A stretch of DNA of 64,000 nt from Ohessyouella blattaphilus (GCF_024721265.1 NZ_JAMXOC010000003.1:62001-126000); one strand, 5' to 3'. Shown: positions 43,220 to 50,919, numbered from the stretch's first letter. Notes: generated by a model not told the origin, from the letters alone. Made by a program: numbers and translations.

Positions 43220-44144
43220 GGTAACCCTCCACATTTTCTGGCGTCAAAAAATCTGCGTCGAGAACCACTTGGTTCTCTTTCGCCTCTCCTTTGCGTAAAG
43301 CGTCCACGTAGCGAACGGTCTCATAACCGATATCGTATCCCGACTGAGCAACCAGACCGCTAATCCGCTTGTTTTTTAGCGCTAAGATTGCATCTTTTTG
43401 AACGTCGATTGAGACGATTTTCATCGTCCCTGCTTCTGAGCTCTCGATAATTCCTAAAGCGGTCACCGCACTGGTGACCACAAGACCTTTAACCCCGGGA
43501 TACTTTTGGCGCTGGGCGGCAATGATTTCCCCAGACATCTTCGCTCCGGAATATCCGCTTTCCACATAAGCAATCTGCATATCTGGTTGAGAATCAATAT
43601 ATCTTCTGGCCCCTGCCACTCGTTCCTTATGACACATCTGGTTAAGCTCTCCCGAGACAATACCGATTTCACCGGAATAATCTAATTTCTTCGCCAAGTA
43701 CTTGGCCATCTCGTAGCCTGCTTGCTCATTATCGATGCCAATATAAGGGATATCTAAATCTGCGTACGCAGAATCAAAGGCGACAATCGGCACGCCCTTA
43801 TCTTTAGCCAGCTTAACGTACGTCGGCTCGCCAAAGGCATCAATCGGCGAAATTGCCAACACATCAACCTTTCGCTTAAGTAACTCGTCGATATACTTCT
43901 CCTGTGCCTCTAAATTATCTTCCGCTTCCGGTGCAAAAAACATCACCCGAGCCCCATACTTTTTGGCAGCTGCTTCCATACCTGAGCGAACCGACATCCA
44001 GTATTCACTCGTCCCCGACTTGGCTACCACCCCGATAACATACTCTTCTGCCGCCTCTTGTTTCGACTCATCACGGTTACTGCATCCCCAAATCAGTAAC
44101 ACCATCAGCACTACTAACGCTGACATAATCATTCTTTTTCTCAT
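43200..44144 (-). CDS. Sugar-binding lipoprotein of a sensor operon
   Basis: The 314 residues start MRKRMIMSALVVLMVLLIWG with lipobox IWGC (Cys 21). The mature part is a type I periplasmic-binding fold: IGVVAKSGTSEYWMSVRSGM, AISPIDAFGEPTYVKLAKDK, VAFDSAYADLDIPYIGIDNE, SGYSGAKMSGEIIAAQ and SIDVQKDAILALKNKRISGL. No permease or ATPase adjoins it. Instead it overlaps a YesM kinase and YesN regulator. It most likely presents a sugar, plausibly an inositol, to the kinase's outside domain. It could also feed one of the two importers. Such lipoprotein-kinase-regulator sets are known in Firmicutes. Confidence 0.85.
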   Translation of the reverse strand: MRKRMIMSALVVLMVLLIWGCSNRDESKQEAAEEYVIGVVAKSGTSEYWMSVRSGMEAAAKKYGARVMFFAPEAEDNLEAQEKYIDELLKRKVDVLAISPIDAFGEPTYVKLAKDKGVPIVAFDSAYADLDIPYIGIDNEQAGYEMAKYLAKKLDYSGEIGIVSGELNQMCHKERVAGARRYIDSQPDMQIAYVESGYSGAKMSGEIIAAQRQKYPGVKGLVVTSAVTALGIIESSEAGTMKIVSIDVQKDAILALKNKRISGLVAQSGYDIGYETVRYVDALRKGEAKENQVVLDADFLTPENVEGYLEEYTY

Positions 44145-44182
44145 TCTCGTTCCCCAACTCTCTACGATAGAATTCTCTCTAT

Positions 44183-44220
44183 TAAAAATCTGCTATGATA
44201 ATAAATATCATAGCAGATTA
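44183..44220 (-). terminator. Terminator of the iolA-iolJ operon
   Basis: AATCTGCTATGATA, loop of 5, and its exact complement form a perfect 14-bp stem followed on the minus strand by TTT. It sits 3 bases beyond the iolJ stop and immediately before the sensor lipoprotein gene. Confidence 0.85.
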
Positions 44221-44222
44221 TC

Positions 44223-45065
44223 CTACACTTCTAAAGTGTTAAAGATTTCAATATGTCGCTTAACATTCTCGTAGGTCCCTTTTACCATCGCCTCGTTTAG
44301 CGCAAAATAGTTATGCTTGCCAGCGCTTTGCAAATACTCTTCAGCACTTTTTGTCACCGCGTTAAAGCTCGCCGTGGCGATATTTACCTTCGTAATACCA
44401 CAAGCGATTGCCTTTTGAAAATCCCGGTCGGTAATACCGCTACCGCCGTGTAATACCAATGGACAAGATACCAAGTCTTTTATTTCTTGTAACACGTCAA
44501 ATCTTAACGTTGGAGCTACCGGGTAATCACCATGAGCATTGCCGATGGCAACTGCCAAAGCGTCCACACCCGTCTCCCGACAAAAAGTTAAGGCGTCCTG
44601 GGGATTGGTGCACTTTACGCCGTGATCGGTACTACCATCCTCACTACCGCCTACTAGACCTAGCTCTGCCTCCACTGTAGCCCCGTATTGCCCAGCTAAC
44701 TTTACCACTTCCTGGGTTTTACGGATATTTTCCTCGAAGCTATCTCGCGAAGCATCCAGCATTACCGAAGTAAAGCCTATATCCAAGGCTTCTTTAATCG
44801 TACTATACTCTAGTCCGTGATCTAGGTGTACCGCCATCGGTACTTTCGCTTCCTTGGCGGCCGCCACCATCAGCGGACCGATAAGCGCTAACGGCGCATG
44901 GGGTAGCCTAACCTCTGCTATCTGCAAAATAATCGGGGTCGCCAGCTCTTCTGCAGCTTTGACAGCCCCCATTACCATTTCCAGGTTACCTACGCTAAAA
45001 GCCCCTATTCCACGTCCTTCTTTTTTCGCTCCCTCTAAAAGTTCTTTCATCTTTACTAAAGCCAT
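44223..45065 (-). CDS. iolJ: Class II aldolase, probable 5-dehydro-2-deoxyphosphogluconate aldolase IolJ
   Basis: The 280-residue class II (zinc) aldolase of the FbaA family has zinc-binding segments HLDHGLEYSTIKEALDIGF and VLHGGSGITDRDFQKA, with AELGLVGGSEDG and GNAHGDYP also conserved. IolJ cleaves 2-deoxy-5-keto-gluconate-6-phosphate into dihydroxyacetone phosphate and malonic semialdehyde. Sequence alone cannot tell it from fructose- or tagatose-bisphosphate aldolase. Position right after iolA, and the absence of any other aldolase in the locus, decide the call. AAGGAG precedes the ATG. Confidence 0.82.
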   Translation of the reverse strand: MALVKMKELLEGAKKEGRGIGAFSVGNLEMVMGAVKAAEELATPIILQIAEVRLPHAPLALIGPLMVAAAKEAKVPMAVHLDHGLEYSTIKEALDIGFTSVMLDASRDSFEENIRKTQEVVKLAGQYGATVEAELGLVGGSEDGSTDHGVKCTNPQDALTFCRETGVDALAVAIGNAHGDYPVAPTLRFDVLQEIKDLVSCPLVLHGGSGITDRDFQKAIACGITKVNIATASFNAVTKSAEEYLQSAGKHNYFALNEAMVKGTYENVKRHIEIFNTLEV

Positions 45066-45084
45066 AATTTGTCTCCTTATAGGC

Positions 45085-45118
45085 GGAAGCTCAACCTTTT
45101 GGTTGAGCTTCCTTTTTT
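45085..45118 (+). terminator. Terminator-like hairpin facing against the iolA-iolJ operon
   Basis: GGAAGCTCAACC, TTTT, GGTTGAGCTTCC then TTTTTT: an excellent intrinsic terminator, but only on the plus strand. Both flanking genes run on the minus strand, where the stem ends in GCC just before the iolJ ribosome site. It may stop antisense RNA from entering iolA, or act as an mRNA stem. Confidence 0.7.
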
Positions 45119-45147
45119 ATTAGAAACAGGAAAGTCCTTGGGACTTC

Positions 45148-46665
45148 TTAGATTGTGCCATCCCAGGTTGAGGTCTCTTCTTTCTTCGCTTCCTCTTCAT
45201 CAAACCAACGGGTGGTCACTACTTTTGTCTCTGTATAGAAACGGTAACCGTCTTTACCTAGACAGTGTAAATCACCAAAGAATGAATTCTTATGTCCAGA
45301 GAAGGGGAACATGCCCACTGGTACAGGGATACCCACGTTAATACCAACCATACCGCCATCGGTATGTCTTGCAAACTCTCTTGAATAGTAACCGTTTTGG
45401 GTATAAATAACCGAACCGTTCGCAAACTCATTGTCATTCATCAGTTTTAGTCCTTCTTCAAAGGTTTTCACCCTCTTAACACAAAGAACTGGACCAAAGA
45501 TCTCCTTTTGTCCTACGGACATTTCTGGCGTCACTTCATCTAAAATTGTGGGGCCGATATAAAAGCCGTTCTCATAACCTTCAACCACCGTTTGGCGTCC
45601 GTCAAGAACTACCTTGGCACCTTCATCGATACCTTTTTGAATCCAATCATTTACAGATTTTTGGTGATTGGCATTAATAACCGGCCCTAACTGTGAGGCC
45701 TTATCATATGCTGGGCCAACCACTAACTTCTGGGCTAACTCTTTAATCTTAGCCACTAAAGCATCCGCAATACTTTCTTGCACAACGATAGCTGGCAAAG
45801 CCATACAGCGCTGTCCACCACAACCAAAAGCAGAATTAATAATTCCGGCAGCGGTTCGCTCAATCGGTGCATCCTCAAGTACTAGGGCGTGATTCTTAGC
45901 TTCACATAAAGCCTGAACACGCTTGCCGTTTCCAGCTGCAGTTTTATAGATATGCTTACCAACAGAGGTTGATCCCACAAAGGAAACACCTTTTACATCT
46001 GGGTGATTCAAGAATATTTCCGCTTCGTTTCTGGAGCAGGTTACAATATTTAAGACGCCGTCTGGCAAGCCCGCTTCCTTATATAGCTCAGCAAATCTTA
46101 GCGCGCTTTGAGGTACAAAGGTTGCTGCTTTAATAACAATCGTATTACCACAGGCGATACACATCGGTGCCATCCATCCCATAGGAATCATCGCTGGGAA
46201 ATTATAAGGAACGATACCGGCAAAAACGCCTAACGGTTCGTTATATAAAACAGTATCAAAACCCGATGAAGCATCCATCAAGCTTTCACCCATCATTAGT
46301 GACGGAGCGGCAATCGCTTGCTCGGTACCTTCTTTTGCCTTCAGAACATCGCCTTTAGCCTCTGCCCAAGCTTTTCCATTTTCTCTAGCTAATAACTCTG
46401 TCAACTCATCGATATTTTGTTCGATTAAATCCCGCATCTTATAAAGCACTTGAACTCTTTTAATAACCGGGGTCGCTGACCAGCCTTTATACGCTTCTTT
46501 AGCACTGGCAATCGCTTGCTCTACTTCTGCTGCTGTACAACATGGCACCTTGGCAATCACCTCGCCTGTACTAGGATCAAAAGCATCGTTATATACTTCT
46601 GTTTTTGATTCAATAAACTCTCCATTAATAAACGGTCTCAATCTTTTTACATCATTCGTAGCCAT
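45148..46665 (-). CDS. iolA: Methylmalonate/malonate semialdehyde dehydrogenase (CoA-acylating) IolA
   Basis: The 505-residue aldehyde dehydrogenase converts malonic semialdehyde to acetyl-CoA and CO2 with NAD and CoA, the last inositol step. It has the MmsA start RLRPFINGEFIES, GVFAGIVPYNFPAMIPMGWM, GSTSVGKHIY, and catalytic Cys in FGCGGQRCMALP. GINVGIPVPVGMFPFSGHK is the MmsA-type C-terminal segment; ordinary aldehyde dehydrogenases differ there. It stands first in an operon with iolJ, behind a promoter with IolR-like repeats. The length is normal for the family. Confidence 0.94.
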   Translation of the reverse strand: MATNDVKRLRPFINGEFIESKTEVYNDAFDPSTGEVIAKVPCCTAAEVEQAIASAKEAYKGWSATPVIKRVQVLYKMRDLIEQNIDELTELLARENGKAWAEAKGDVLKAKEGTEQAIAAPSLMMGESLMDASSGFDTVLYNEPLGVFAGIVPYNFPAMIPMGWMAPMCIACGNTIVIKAATFVPQSALRFAELYKEAGLPDGVLNIVTCSRNEAEIFLNHPDVKGVSFVGSTSVGKHIYKTAAGNGKRVQALCEAKNHALVLEDAPIERTAAGIINSAFGCGGQRCMALPAIVVQESIADALVAKIKELAQKLVVGPAYDKASQLGPVINANHQKSVNDWIQKGIDEGAKVVLDGRQTVVEGYENGFYIGPTILDEVTPEMSVGQKEIFGPVLCVKRVKTFEEGLKLMNDNEFANGSVIYTQNGYYSREFARHTDGGMVGINVGIPVPVGMFPFSGHKNSFFGDLHCLGKDGYRFYTETKVVTTRWFDEEEAKKEETSTWDGTI

Positions 46666-46694
46666 AATTCCTCACTTTCCTTACCTTTTGCAAT

Positions 46695-46727
46695 CCTTTG
46701 GTAATCTTTTGGTTAACTCTTGATAAC
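46695..46727 (-). promoter_or_regulatory. Three 11-bp direct repeats, IolR operator candidate at iolA
   Basis: On the minus strand TTATCAAGAGT, TAACCAAAAGA and TTACCAAAGGA follow each other at exact 11-bp steps. The middle one fits the B. subtilis IolR consensus WRAYCAANARD fully, the others with one and two mismatches. They begin right after the -10, covering the start of transcription. Confidence 0.8.
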
Positions 46728-46756
46728 ATCATAGTACACTTACTCATGTTTTGCAA
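46728..46756 (-). promoter_or_regulatory. Promoter of the iolA-iolJ operon
   Basis: Minus strand TTGCAA, 17-bp spacer, TATGAT. The spacer's TGAGTAAGTGTA is shared with the promoter of the first lacI-type gene. Confidence 0.78.
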
Positions 46757-46794
46757 TAGTAAATTTTGATTTTTTAAAATTAAATAAGTATAAC

Positions 46795-46823
46795 TTGAAA
46801 CTAAAGACCGATTATTATATGAT
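46795..46823 (+). promoter_or_regulatory. Promoter of the nitroreductase-pyrB-pyrI unit
   Basis: TTGAAA, 17-bp spacer, TATGAT: two mismatches from consensus, 33 bases before the nitroreductase ATG. Confidence 0.75.
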
Positions 46824-46856
46824 TATCTGTAAGAAAATTTATAAAGGAGTACTTTT

Positions 46857-47393
46857 ATGGAGACTAATGTTTGTATTAAAGAAAGAAGAAGTGTCAGACA
46901 GTTTAAAGATCAAGCGATTGATCACGATACCCTTTCCTCCATTATTCAAGTGGCTGCTTTTGCACCATCCTGGAAGAATTCTCAGATTGTACGTTATCTA
47001 GCAATTGAGGATTCTTATATTTTGTCCAAAATAAAGGAAACAGCCCTTCCTAGCTTCAATGCGCGAATCGTCGAAACCGCCAGCACGCTAGTTGCCTTAA
47101 CCTTTATCAAAGGTCGCAGCGGCTACGAAAGAGACGGTTCTTACTCTACCACTCGGGAGAATAAGTGGGAGAATTTTGATGCGGGAATTGCCGCCGCCAC
47201 GTTTTGCTTAGCTGCTAAAGACGCTGGACTAGGAACCGTCATTATGGGGATATATGACGAAGATAAGGTGGCAGAGCTGATTAACCTCCCCGAGGACCGG
47301 GAAATTGCCGCTCTTATCGCTATCGGTTATCCTGATGAATCACCTCAGGCACCTAAGCGAAAAACTGCGGACGAACTGTTAACATTTATTTAA
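46857..47393 (+). CDS. Nitroreductase family protein
   Basis: A 178-residue FMN-binding nitroreductase-fold protein. The start VCIKERRSVRQFKDQAI contains the RRSxRxF motif that binds FMN phosphate; FAPSWKNSQIVRYLAIEDSY and the late AAKDAGLGTVIMGIYDEDKV and IGYPDESPQAPKRK are typical. The substrate is unknown; such enzymes reduce quinones, nitro compounds or enones with NAD(P)H. It lies 16 bases before pyrB with AAAGGAG upstream and is probably cotranscribed with pyrBI, a link whose meaning is unclear. Confidence 0.88.
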   Translation: METNVCIKERRSVRQFKDQAIDHDTLSSIIQVAAFAPSWKNSQIVRYLAIEDSYILSKIKETALPSFNARIVETASTLVALTFIKGRSGYERDGSYSTTRENKWENFDAGIAAATFCLAAKDAGLGTVIMGIYDEDKVAELINLPEDREIAALIAIGYPDESPQAPKRKTADELLTFI

Positions 47394-47409
47394 AACATAG
47401 GAGGTTACC

Positions 47410-48327
47410 ATGAGACATCTGATCAGTCCTCTAGACTTTTCTGTCGAGGAATTAGATACATTAATGAACGTTGCCAATGATATAGAGAATAATCCAGATA
47501 AATACGCCCATGCTTGCGAGGGTAAAAAATTAGCCACCCTCTTTTACGAGGCTAGCACCAGAACTCGCTTAAGCCATGAGGCCGCGATGCTTAATCTCGG
47601 CGGAAGCGTATTGGGATTTTCTTCCGCTGACTCCTCTTCCGCTGCCAAAGGCGAAAGCGTAGCCGATACCATCCGTACGGTATCTTGTTATGCAGATATC
47701 GCCGCTATGCGTCATCCCAAAGAGGGTGCGCCGCTAGTGGCCAGCAAGTATTCATCCATTCCTGTAATTAACGCCGGTGATGGTGGGCATCAACACCCTA
47801 CCCAAACCTTAACCGATTTGCTTACTATCCGCTCATTAAAGGGTCGCATCAATAACTTGACCATCGGGCTATGCGGCGATCTTAAGTTCGGCCGCACGGT
47901 TCACTCACTTATCTACGCCCTCTCTCGGTATGAGGGAATAGAGTTTTACTTAATTTCACCAAAAGAGCTACGCCTTCCTGACTATATTAAAGAGGACGTA
48001 TTAGATAAAAAGAACATTAAGTACAAAGAAGTGATTCGTATTGAAGAAGCTTTACCTGAACTTGATTTCCTCTATATGACCAGGGTTCAAAAGGAACGTT
48101 TCTTTAACGAGGACGACTATATTCGCATGAAGGATTTCTATATCTTAGATGCCGAAAAGATGGCAAAAGCGCCTGAGGAAATGTACGTCTTACATCCCCT
48201 TCCCCGAGTGAATGAAATCTCGATTGAAGTAGATAACGATCCGCGAGCCGCCTACTTTAAACAAGCCCAGTACGGTGTCTATATCCGGATGGCGTTAATC
48301 TTGAATCTGCTTAACATTACGGTCTAA
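47410..48327 (+). CDS. pyrB: Aspartate carbamoyltransferase catalytic subunit
   Basis: The 305-residue enzyme condenses carbamoyl phosphate and aspartate in pyrimidine synthesis. The carbamoyl phosphate motif [16 protein letters not shown] (residues 46-61), the [15 protein letters not shown] segment, [12 protein letters not shown] and HPLPRVNEI are all present and intact. Being followed by pyrI, it should form the E. coli-like allosteric holoenzyme rather than the PyrB-only type of Bacillus. AGGAGG lies just before the ATG. Confidence 0.97.
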   Translation: MRHLISPLDFSVEELDTLMNVANDIENNPDKYAHACEGKKLATLFYEASTRTRLSHEAAMLNLGGSVLGFSSADSSSAAKGESVADTIRTVSCYADIAAMRHPKEGAPLVASKYSSIPVINAGDGGHQHPTQTLTDLLTIRSLKGRINNLTIGLCGDLKFGRTVHSLIYALSRYEGIEFYLISPKELRLPDYIKEDVLDKKNIKYKEVIRIEEALPELDFLYMTRVQKERFFNEDDYIRMKDFYILDAEKMAKAPEEMYVLHPLPRVNEISIEVDNDPRAAYFKQAQYGVYIRMALILNLLNITV

Positions 48328-48344
48328 AAGAGGGGGAAAAGAAT

Positions 48345-48782
48345 ATGGCTATTAAAAATCAATTAAATGTTGGAAGAATCTCCGAAGGCTTTGTTCTCGA
48401 TCATATACAGGCCGGACGGAGTATGGATATCTATAAGTATCTTGATCTAGGAAAACTAGACTGCGTAGTCGCAATTATTAAAAATGCTAGCTCCAATAAG
48501 ATGGGGAAAAAGGACATTATGAAAATCGAATGTCCCATCGATATTATCGATATGGATATTCTAGGATTTATCGATCATGAAATCACCGTGAATATTATTA
48601 AAGACGAAGAAATCGTCGAGAAAATGACTTTGCATCTGCCAAAGGAGATTAAAAATGTGATTAAGTGCCGCAACCCGCGGTGTATCACTTCCATTGAACA
48701 AGAGCTTGAACAAATCTTCTGCCTAACGGATAAGGAGACAAAAACGTATCGCTGTAAGTACTGCGAAGAAAAATTTGAATAG
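48345..48782 (+). CDS. pyrI: Aspartate carbamoyltransferase regulatory subunit
   Basis: The 145 residues bind CTP/ATP and zinc and confer allosteric control on PyrB. The nucleotide-binding part includes RISEGFVLDHIQAGRSMDIY and NKMGKKDIMKIE. The zinc domain has four Cys in CRNPRC (spacing four residues) and YRCKYCEEKF. Length is a little under the E. coli protein (153). The gene follows pyrB by 17 bases and has AGAGGGGG upstream of its ATG. Confidence 0.95.
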   Translation: MAIKNQLNVGRISEGFVLDHIQAGRSMDIYKYLDLGKLDCVVAIIKNASSNKMGKKDIMKIECPIDIIDMDILGFIDHEITVNIIKDEEIVEKMTLHLPKEIKNVIKCRNPRCITSIEQELEQIFCLTDKETKTYRCKYCEEKFE

Positions 48783-48795
48783 AATTGCATTTAAA

Positions 48796-48831
48796 GAGAC
48801 GCACGTCGAAATGACGCGCGTCTCCTTTTTT
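48796..48831. terminator. Bidirectional terminator between pyrI and rnpB
   Basis: GAGACGCACGTC, loop GAAAT, GACGCGCGTCTC then CTTTTTT on the plus strand. On the minus strand the one mismatch becomes a G-U pair, so it can also end the RNase P transcript. Confidence 0.85.
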
Positions 48832-49172
48832 AGCAAACCGTAAGCCGGGTTCTGTATCTGCCGATCATCTATCTAGGCCTACCGTTACCGATAGGCTCGA
48901 GCGACCTACCTAAGACGCGACGGGCCGCCGCATTGTCTTTATTCGGTCTTGCTTCGAATGGGGTTTACATATGCCCTCTTTGTTACCAAAGAGGCGGTAG
49001 TCTCTTACACTGCCCTTCCAACCTTACCACGTATTGTGGCGGTATATTTCTGTTGCACTAGCCTGGGAGTCGCCTCCACCGGACGTTATCCGGCATCCTG
49101 CCCTATGAAGCCCGGACTTTCCTCGCCTGCGGCCTTTCGGCACTTGCAGCCGCGATCAGCTGGTTTACTAAA
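48832..49172 (-). ncRNA. rnpB: RNase P RNA, bacterial class A
   Basis: The minus strand carries hallmark segments: GAGGAAAGTCCGGGCTTCAT near the 5' end, GTAAGGTTGGAAGGGCAGTG in the core, and ACAGAACCCGGCTTA near the 3' end. The ends AGTAAACC and GGTTTGCT pair as P1. This is the catalytic RNA that trims the 5' leader of tRNA precursors. The universal CR I and CR V elements pair across the molecule. The segment ATAGGGCAGGATGCCGGATA and other helices point to ancestral class A rather than the class B of Bacillus. The end points are set from the P1 pairing, so they are good to within a few bases. Confidence 0.95.
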
Positions 49173-49228
49173 AGTCATCCATAGATGACTGGGAAACTGC
49201 CAGAACTTCTCTGACCTTTTCCCAGTCA
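49173..49228 (-). promoter_or_regulatory. Two mutually exclusive hairpins in the rnpB leader
   Basis: On the minus strand TGACTGGGAAA (49218-49228) pairs over 21 bases with TTTCCCAGTCA (49186-49196). The next element AGTCATC-TATG-GATGACT-TTTT (49173-49190) is a short terminator-like hairpin using AGTCA of the same segment. Both cannot form together, an attenuator-like layout between rnhA and rnpB. Confidence 0.5.
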
Positions 49229-49239
49229 CCTATTCTTTG

Positions 49240-49710
49240 TTAATTACTAACTCCTTCATCCACCAAGAGATTGTCGCCGTCAGCTGCTGTTGTCGCCAAC
49301 TCATCACAGCGCTCATTCTGGGGGTGACCGTCGTGGCCCTTTACCCAGTTCCAAGTAATCTGATGCTTTCCTGTAGCAGCTAATAATCGTTTCCAAAGGT
49401 CGATATTCTTGACCTTTCCTTTCTTCCAATCGGTCTTAAGCCAGTTCGCTAACCACCCTTCATTAAAGGCCTTGATTACGTACTGAGAATCCGAATACAC
49501 CTCTACTTCGCAAGGGCGATTAAGAGCCTCTAGCCCTTTAATTACGCCTAATAATTCCATCCGGTTATTCGTGGTTTTGACAAACCCTTCCGAGAGTTCC
49601 TTTACATGGAGCTCGCCTTTGCCATCCACGTACTCGATAACTACCCCATAGCCCCCAGGACCATCAGGATTCCCTCTAGCCGAACCATCTGTATAGATCT
49701 TTACTTTCAT
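49240..49710 (-). CDS. rnhA: Ribonuclease HI
   Basis: A 156-residue RNase H that cuts the RNA strand of RNA-DNA hybrids. The four carboxylates of the active site are visible: Asp in IYTDGSARGNPDGPGGYG, Glu in NNRMELLGVIKGLEAL, Asp in VYSDSQYVIKAF and Asp in NERCDELATTA. WNWVKGHDGHPQNERCD carries the catalytic His-loop. The length is normal for E. coli-type RNase HI. The start overlaps the metallo-hydrolase gene by 4 bases (ATGA), so the two are coupled. Confidence 0.95.
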   Translation of the reverse strand: MKVKIYTDGSARGNPDGPGGYGVVIEYVDGKGELHVKELSEGFVKTTNNRMELLGVIKGLEALNRPCEVEVYSDSQYVIKAFNEGWLANWLKTDWKKGKVKNIDLWKRLLAATGKHQITWNWVKGHDGHPQNERCDELATTAADGDNLLVDEGVSN

Positions 49711-50375
49711 AGTAGAAAACTATCTCCTTTACTGACGATTTCTTTTACCTTACTCTGATACGAAGCCGCTCTCTGATCGTGATGTAATCGCTCTTGAATC
49801 TGATACTTTCCCCACATGTGCATCGGGATAACTACGTCCGTATCCGTCTGCTTCATAAAGTAATCAAGACCCAGATAGTAAGCATCTTCTAGGCGCGGAT
49901 CTAGGGGAATAAAGGCAAGATCGATGTGCTCACCCTTTAACTTGTCTATTTCCCTTTGGTAGTTCCTGGCCATCTCCTGATTGTAGGCATCGCTTTCTTC
50001 CCGCCAGTGCCACCAATTAAGATCGCCGGCAAAGTAGAGCTTTTTACCTTCGCACGCCACTAAAAACGCTACGCCCTCATCGGTAGAGCGCAGCGTCTGA
50101 ATCTTAATATCACCGAGAGTCATACTCATATCAGGACCGATAAAGTGAATGTTTTCACTCTTATCAGCGACGATATCATCAGCAAGGATACAGGTCGCTC
50201 CCCAAGTAAGAATCTCTTTATTGTAGTGATCAAAATGAGCGTGACTGGCAAAAGCGTAGACTGGCTTTGTCTGGTCAAACTCCGGTAGCTTCCCTTTATA
50301 GTAGTCGAAAATCAGAACGTGATGATCAGTCTCTACTAGGAAAGCCGAATGATAAATATACGTTACCTTCATCAA
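49707..50375 (-). CDS. Metallo-beta-lactamase fold hydrolase
   Basis: The 222 residues show the MBL-fold zinc motif SHAHFDHYNKEI (HxHxDH) near residues 43-54, the preceding YIYHSAFLVETDHHVLIFDY, and a later FAGDLNWWHWREE with metal Asp, and PMHMWGKYQIQERL with a distal His. It resembles UlaG/YtkL-like hydrolases of unknown substrate. It sits between a MogA-like gene (2 bases) and rnhA (4-base overlap). No specific function can be assigned. Confidence 0.85.
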   Translation of the reverse strand: MMKVTYIYHSAFLVETDHHVLIFDYYKGKLPEFDQTKPVYAFASHAHFDHYNKEILTWGATCILADDIVADKSENIHFIGPDMSMTLGDIKIQTLRSTDEGVAFLVACEGKKLYFAGDLNWWHWREESDAYNQEMARNYQREIDKLKGEHIDLAFIPLDPRLEDAYYLGLDYFMKQTDTDVVIPMHMWGKYQIQERLHHDQRAASYQSKVKEIVSKGDSFLL

Positions 50376-50377
50376 AA

Positions 50378-50854
50378 TTATTCGCCCTCACTACCGATAA
50401 CAGCGCAAGCGTGATCAAGCTCCGGTAAGAGATACTTTAGGCAAGAAAGTGCCGCTTTGGCTTTACCTGGGAGATTGACGATTAATGTCTGCTTACGAAT
50501 ACCGGCAACCCCACGGTTAAGCATGGCTCTTTTAGTCTTCGTCATGGTATACGCTCGCATGCCTTCTGGAATTCCTGGTACTAAACGGTCACAAATATCC
50601 ATCGTTGCCTCAGGGGTATAATCCTCGGGATTACAGCCGGCACCACCAGTCGTTAGAACCAAATCCGCCAAAGCTCCATCTGCCATACGCTGAAGTACTG
50701 TACCTATCACCTCCCGGTCATTAGGTAACGCTTTCATGAAAACCACTTCACAGTCGCTCTCTTCTTGCAGATAGCTTTTCAATAGTTCTCCACTTCTGTC
50801 TATTTCCTTTTCTCTATATACTTCCGTACTAGCTGTAATAATAGCAACCCTCAT
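50378..50854 (-). CDS. MogA/MoaB family molybdopterin-binding protein
   Basis: The 158 residues form a MoCF fold: start RVAIITASTEVYREKEIDRS, the molybdopterin-binding motif LTTGGAGCNPEDYTPEAT and the LVPGIPEGMRAYTMTK and VNLPGKAKAALSCL segments. Family members adenylate molybdopterin (Mog) or have an unclear role (MoaB). No other cofactor genes are in the window, so its use here is open. AGGACCTCC-type upstream sequence holds GGAGG 8 bases before the ATG. Confidence 0.88.
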   Translation of the reverse strand: MRVAIITASTEVYREKEIDRSGELLKSYLQEESDCEVVFMKALPNDREVIGTVLQRMADGALADLVLTTGGAGCNPEDYTPEATMDICDRLVPGIPEGMRAYTMTKTKRAMLNRGVAGIRKQTLIVNLPGKAKAALSCLKYLLPELDHACAVIGSEGE

Positions 50855-50890
50855 TTTAAGGACCTCCGTATTTATGATTTACTGACTTAA

Positions 50891-50919
50891 ATTTTAAACT
50901 AATTATAGAAATAATGCAA
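50891..50919 (-). promoter_or_regulatory. Possible promoter of the mogA-like/MBL/rnhA operon
   Basis: Minus strand TTGCAT, 17-bp spacer, TAAAAT, overlapping the last codons of lrgB. A second TATAAT-like box occurs inside the spacer. Confidence 0.45.

Noticed and set aside
44183-44220. Perfect 14-bp inverted repeat as a mobile-element end
   Set aside because: It directly follows the iolJ stop, has a 5-base loop and a T-run on the transcribed strand; an intrinsic terminator fits.
48949-49188. A 79-codon open frame on the plus strand
   Set aside because: It is antisense to the RNase P RNA, whose conserved core explains the sequence.
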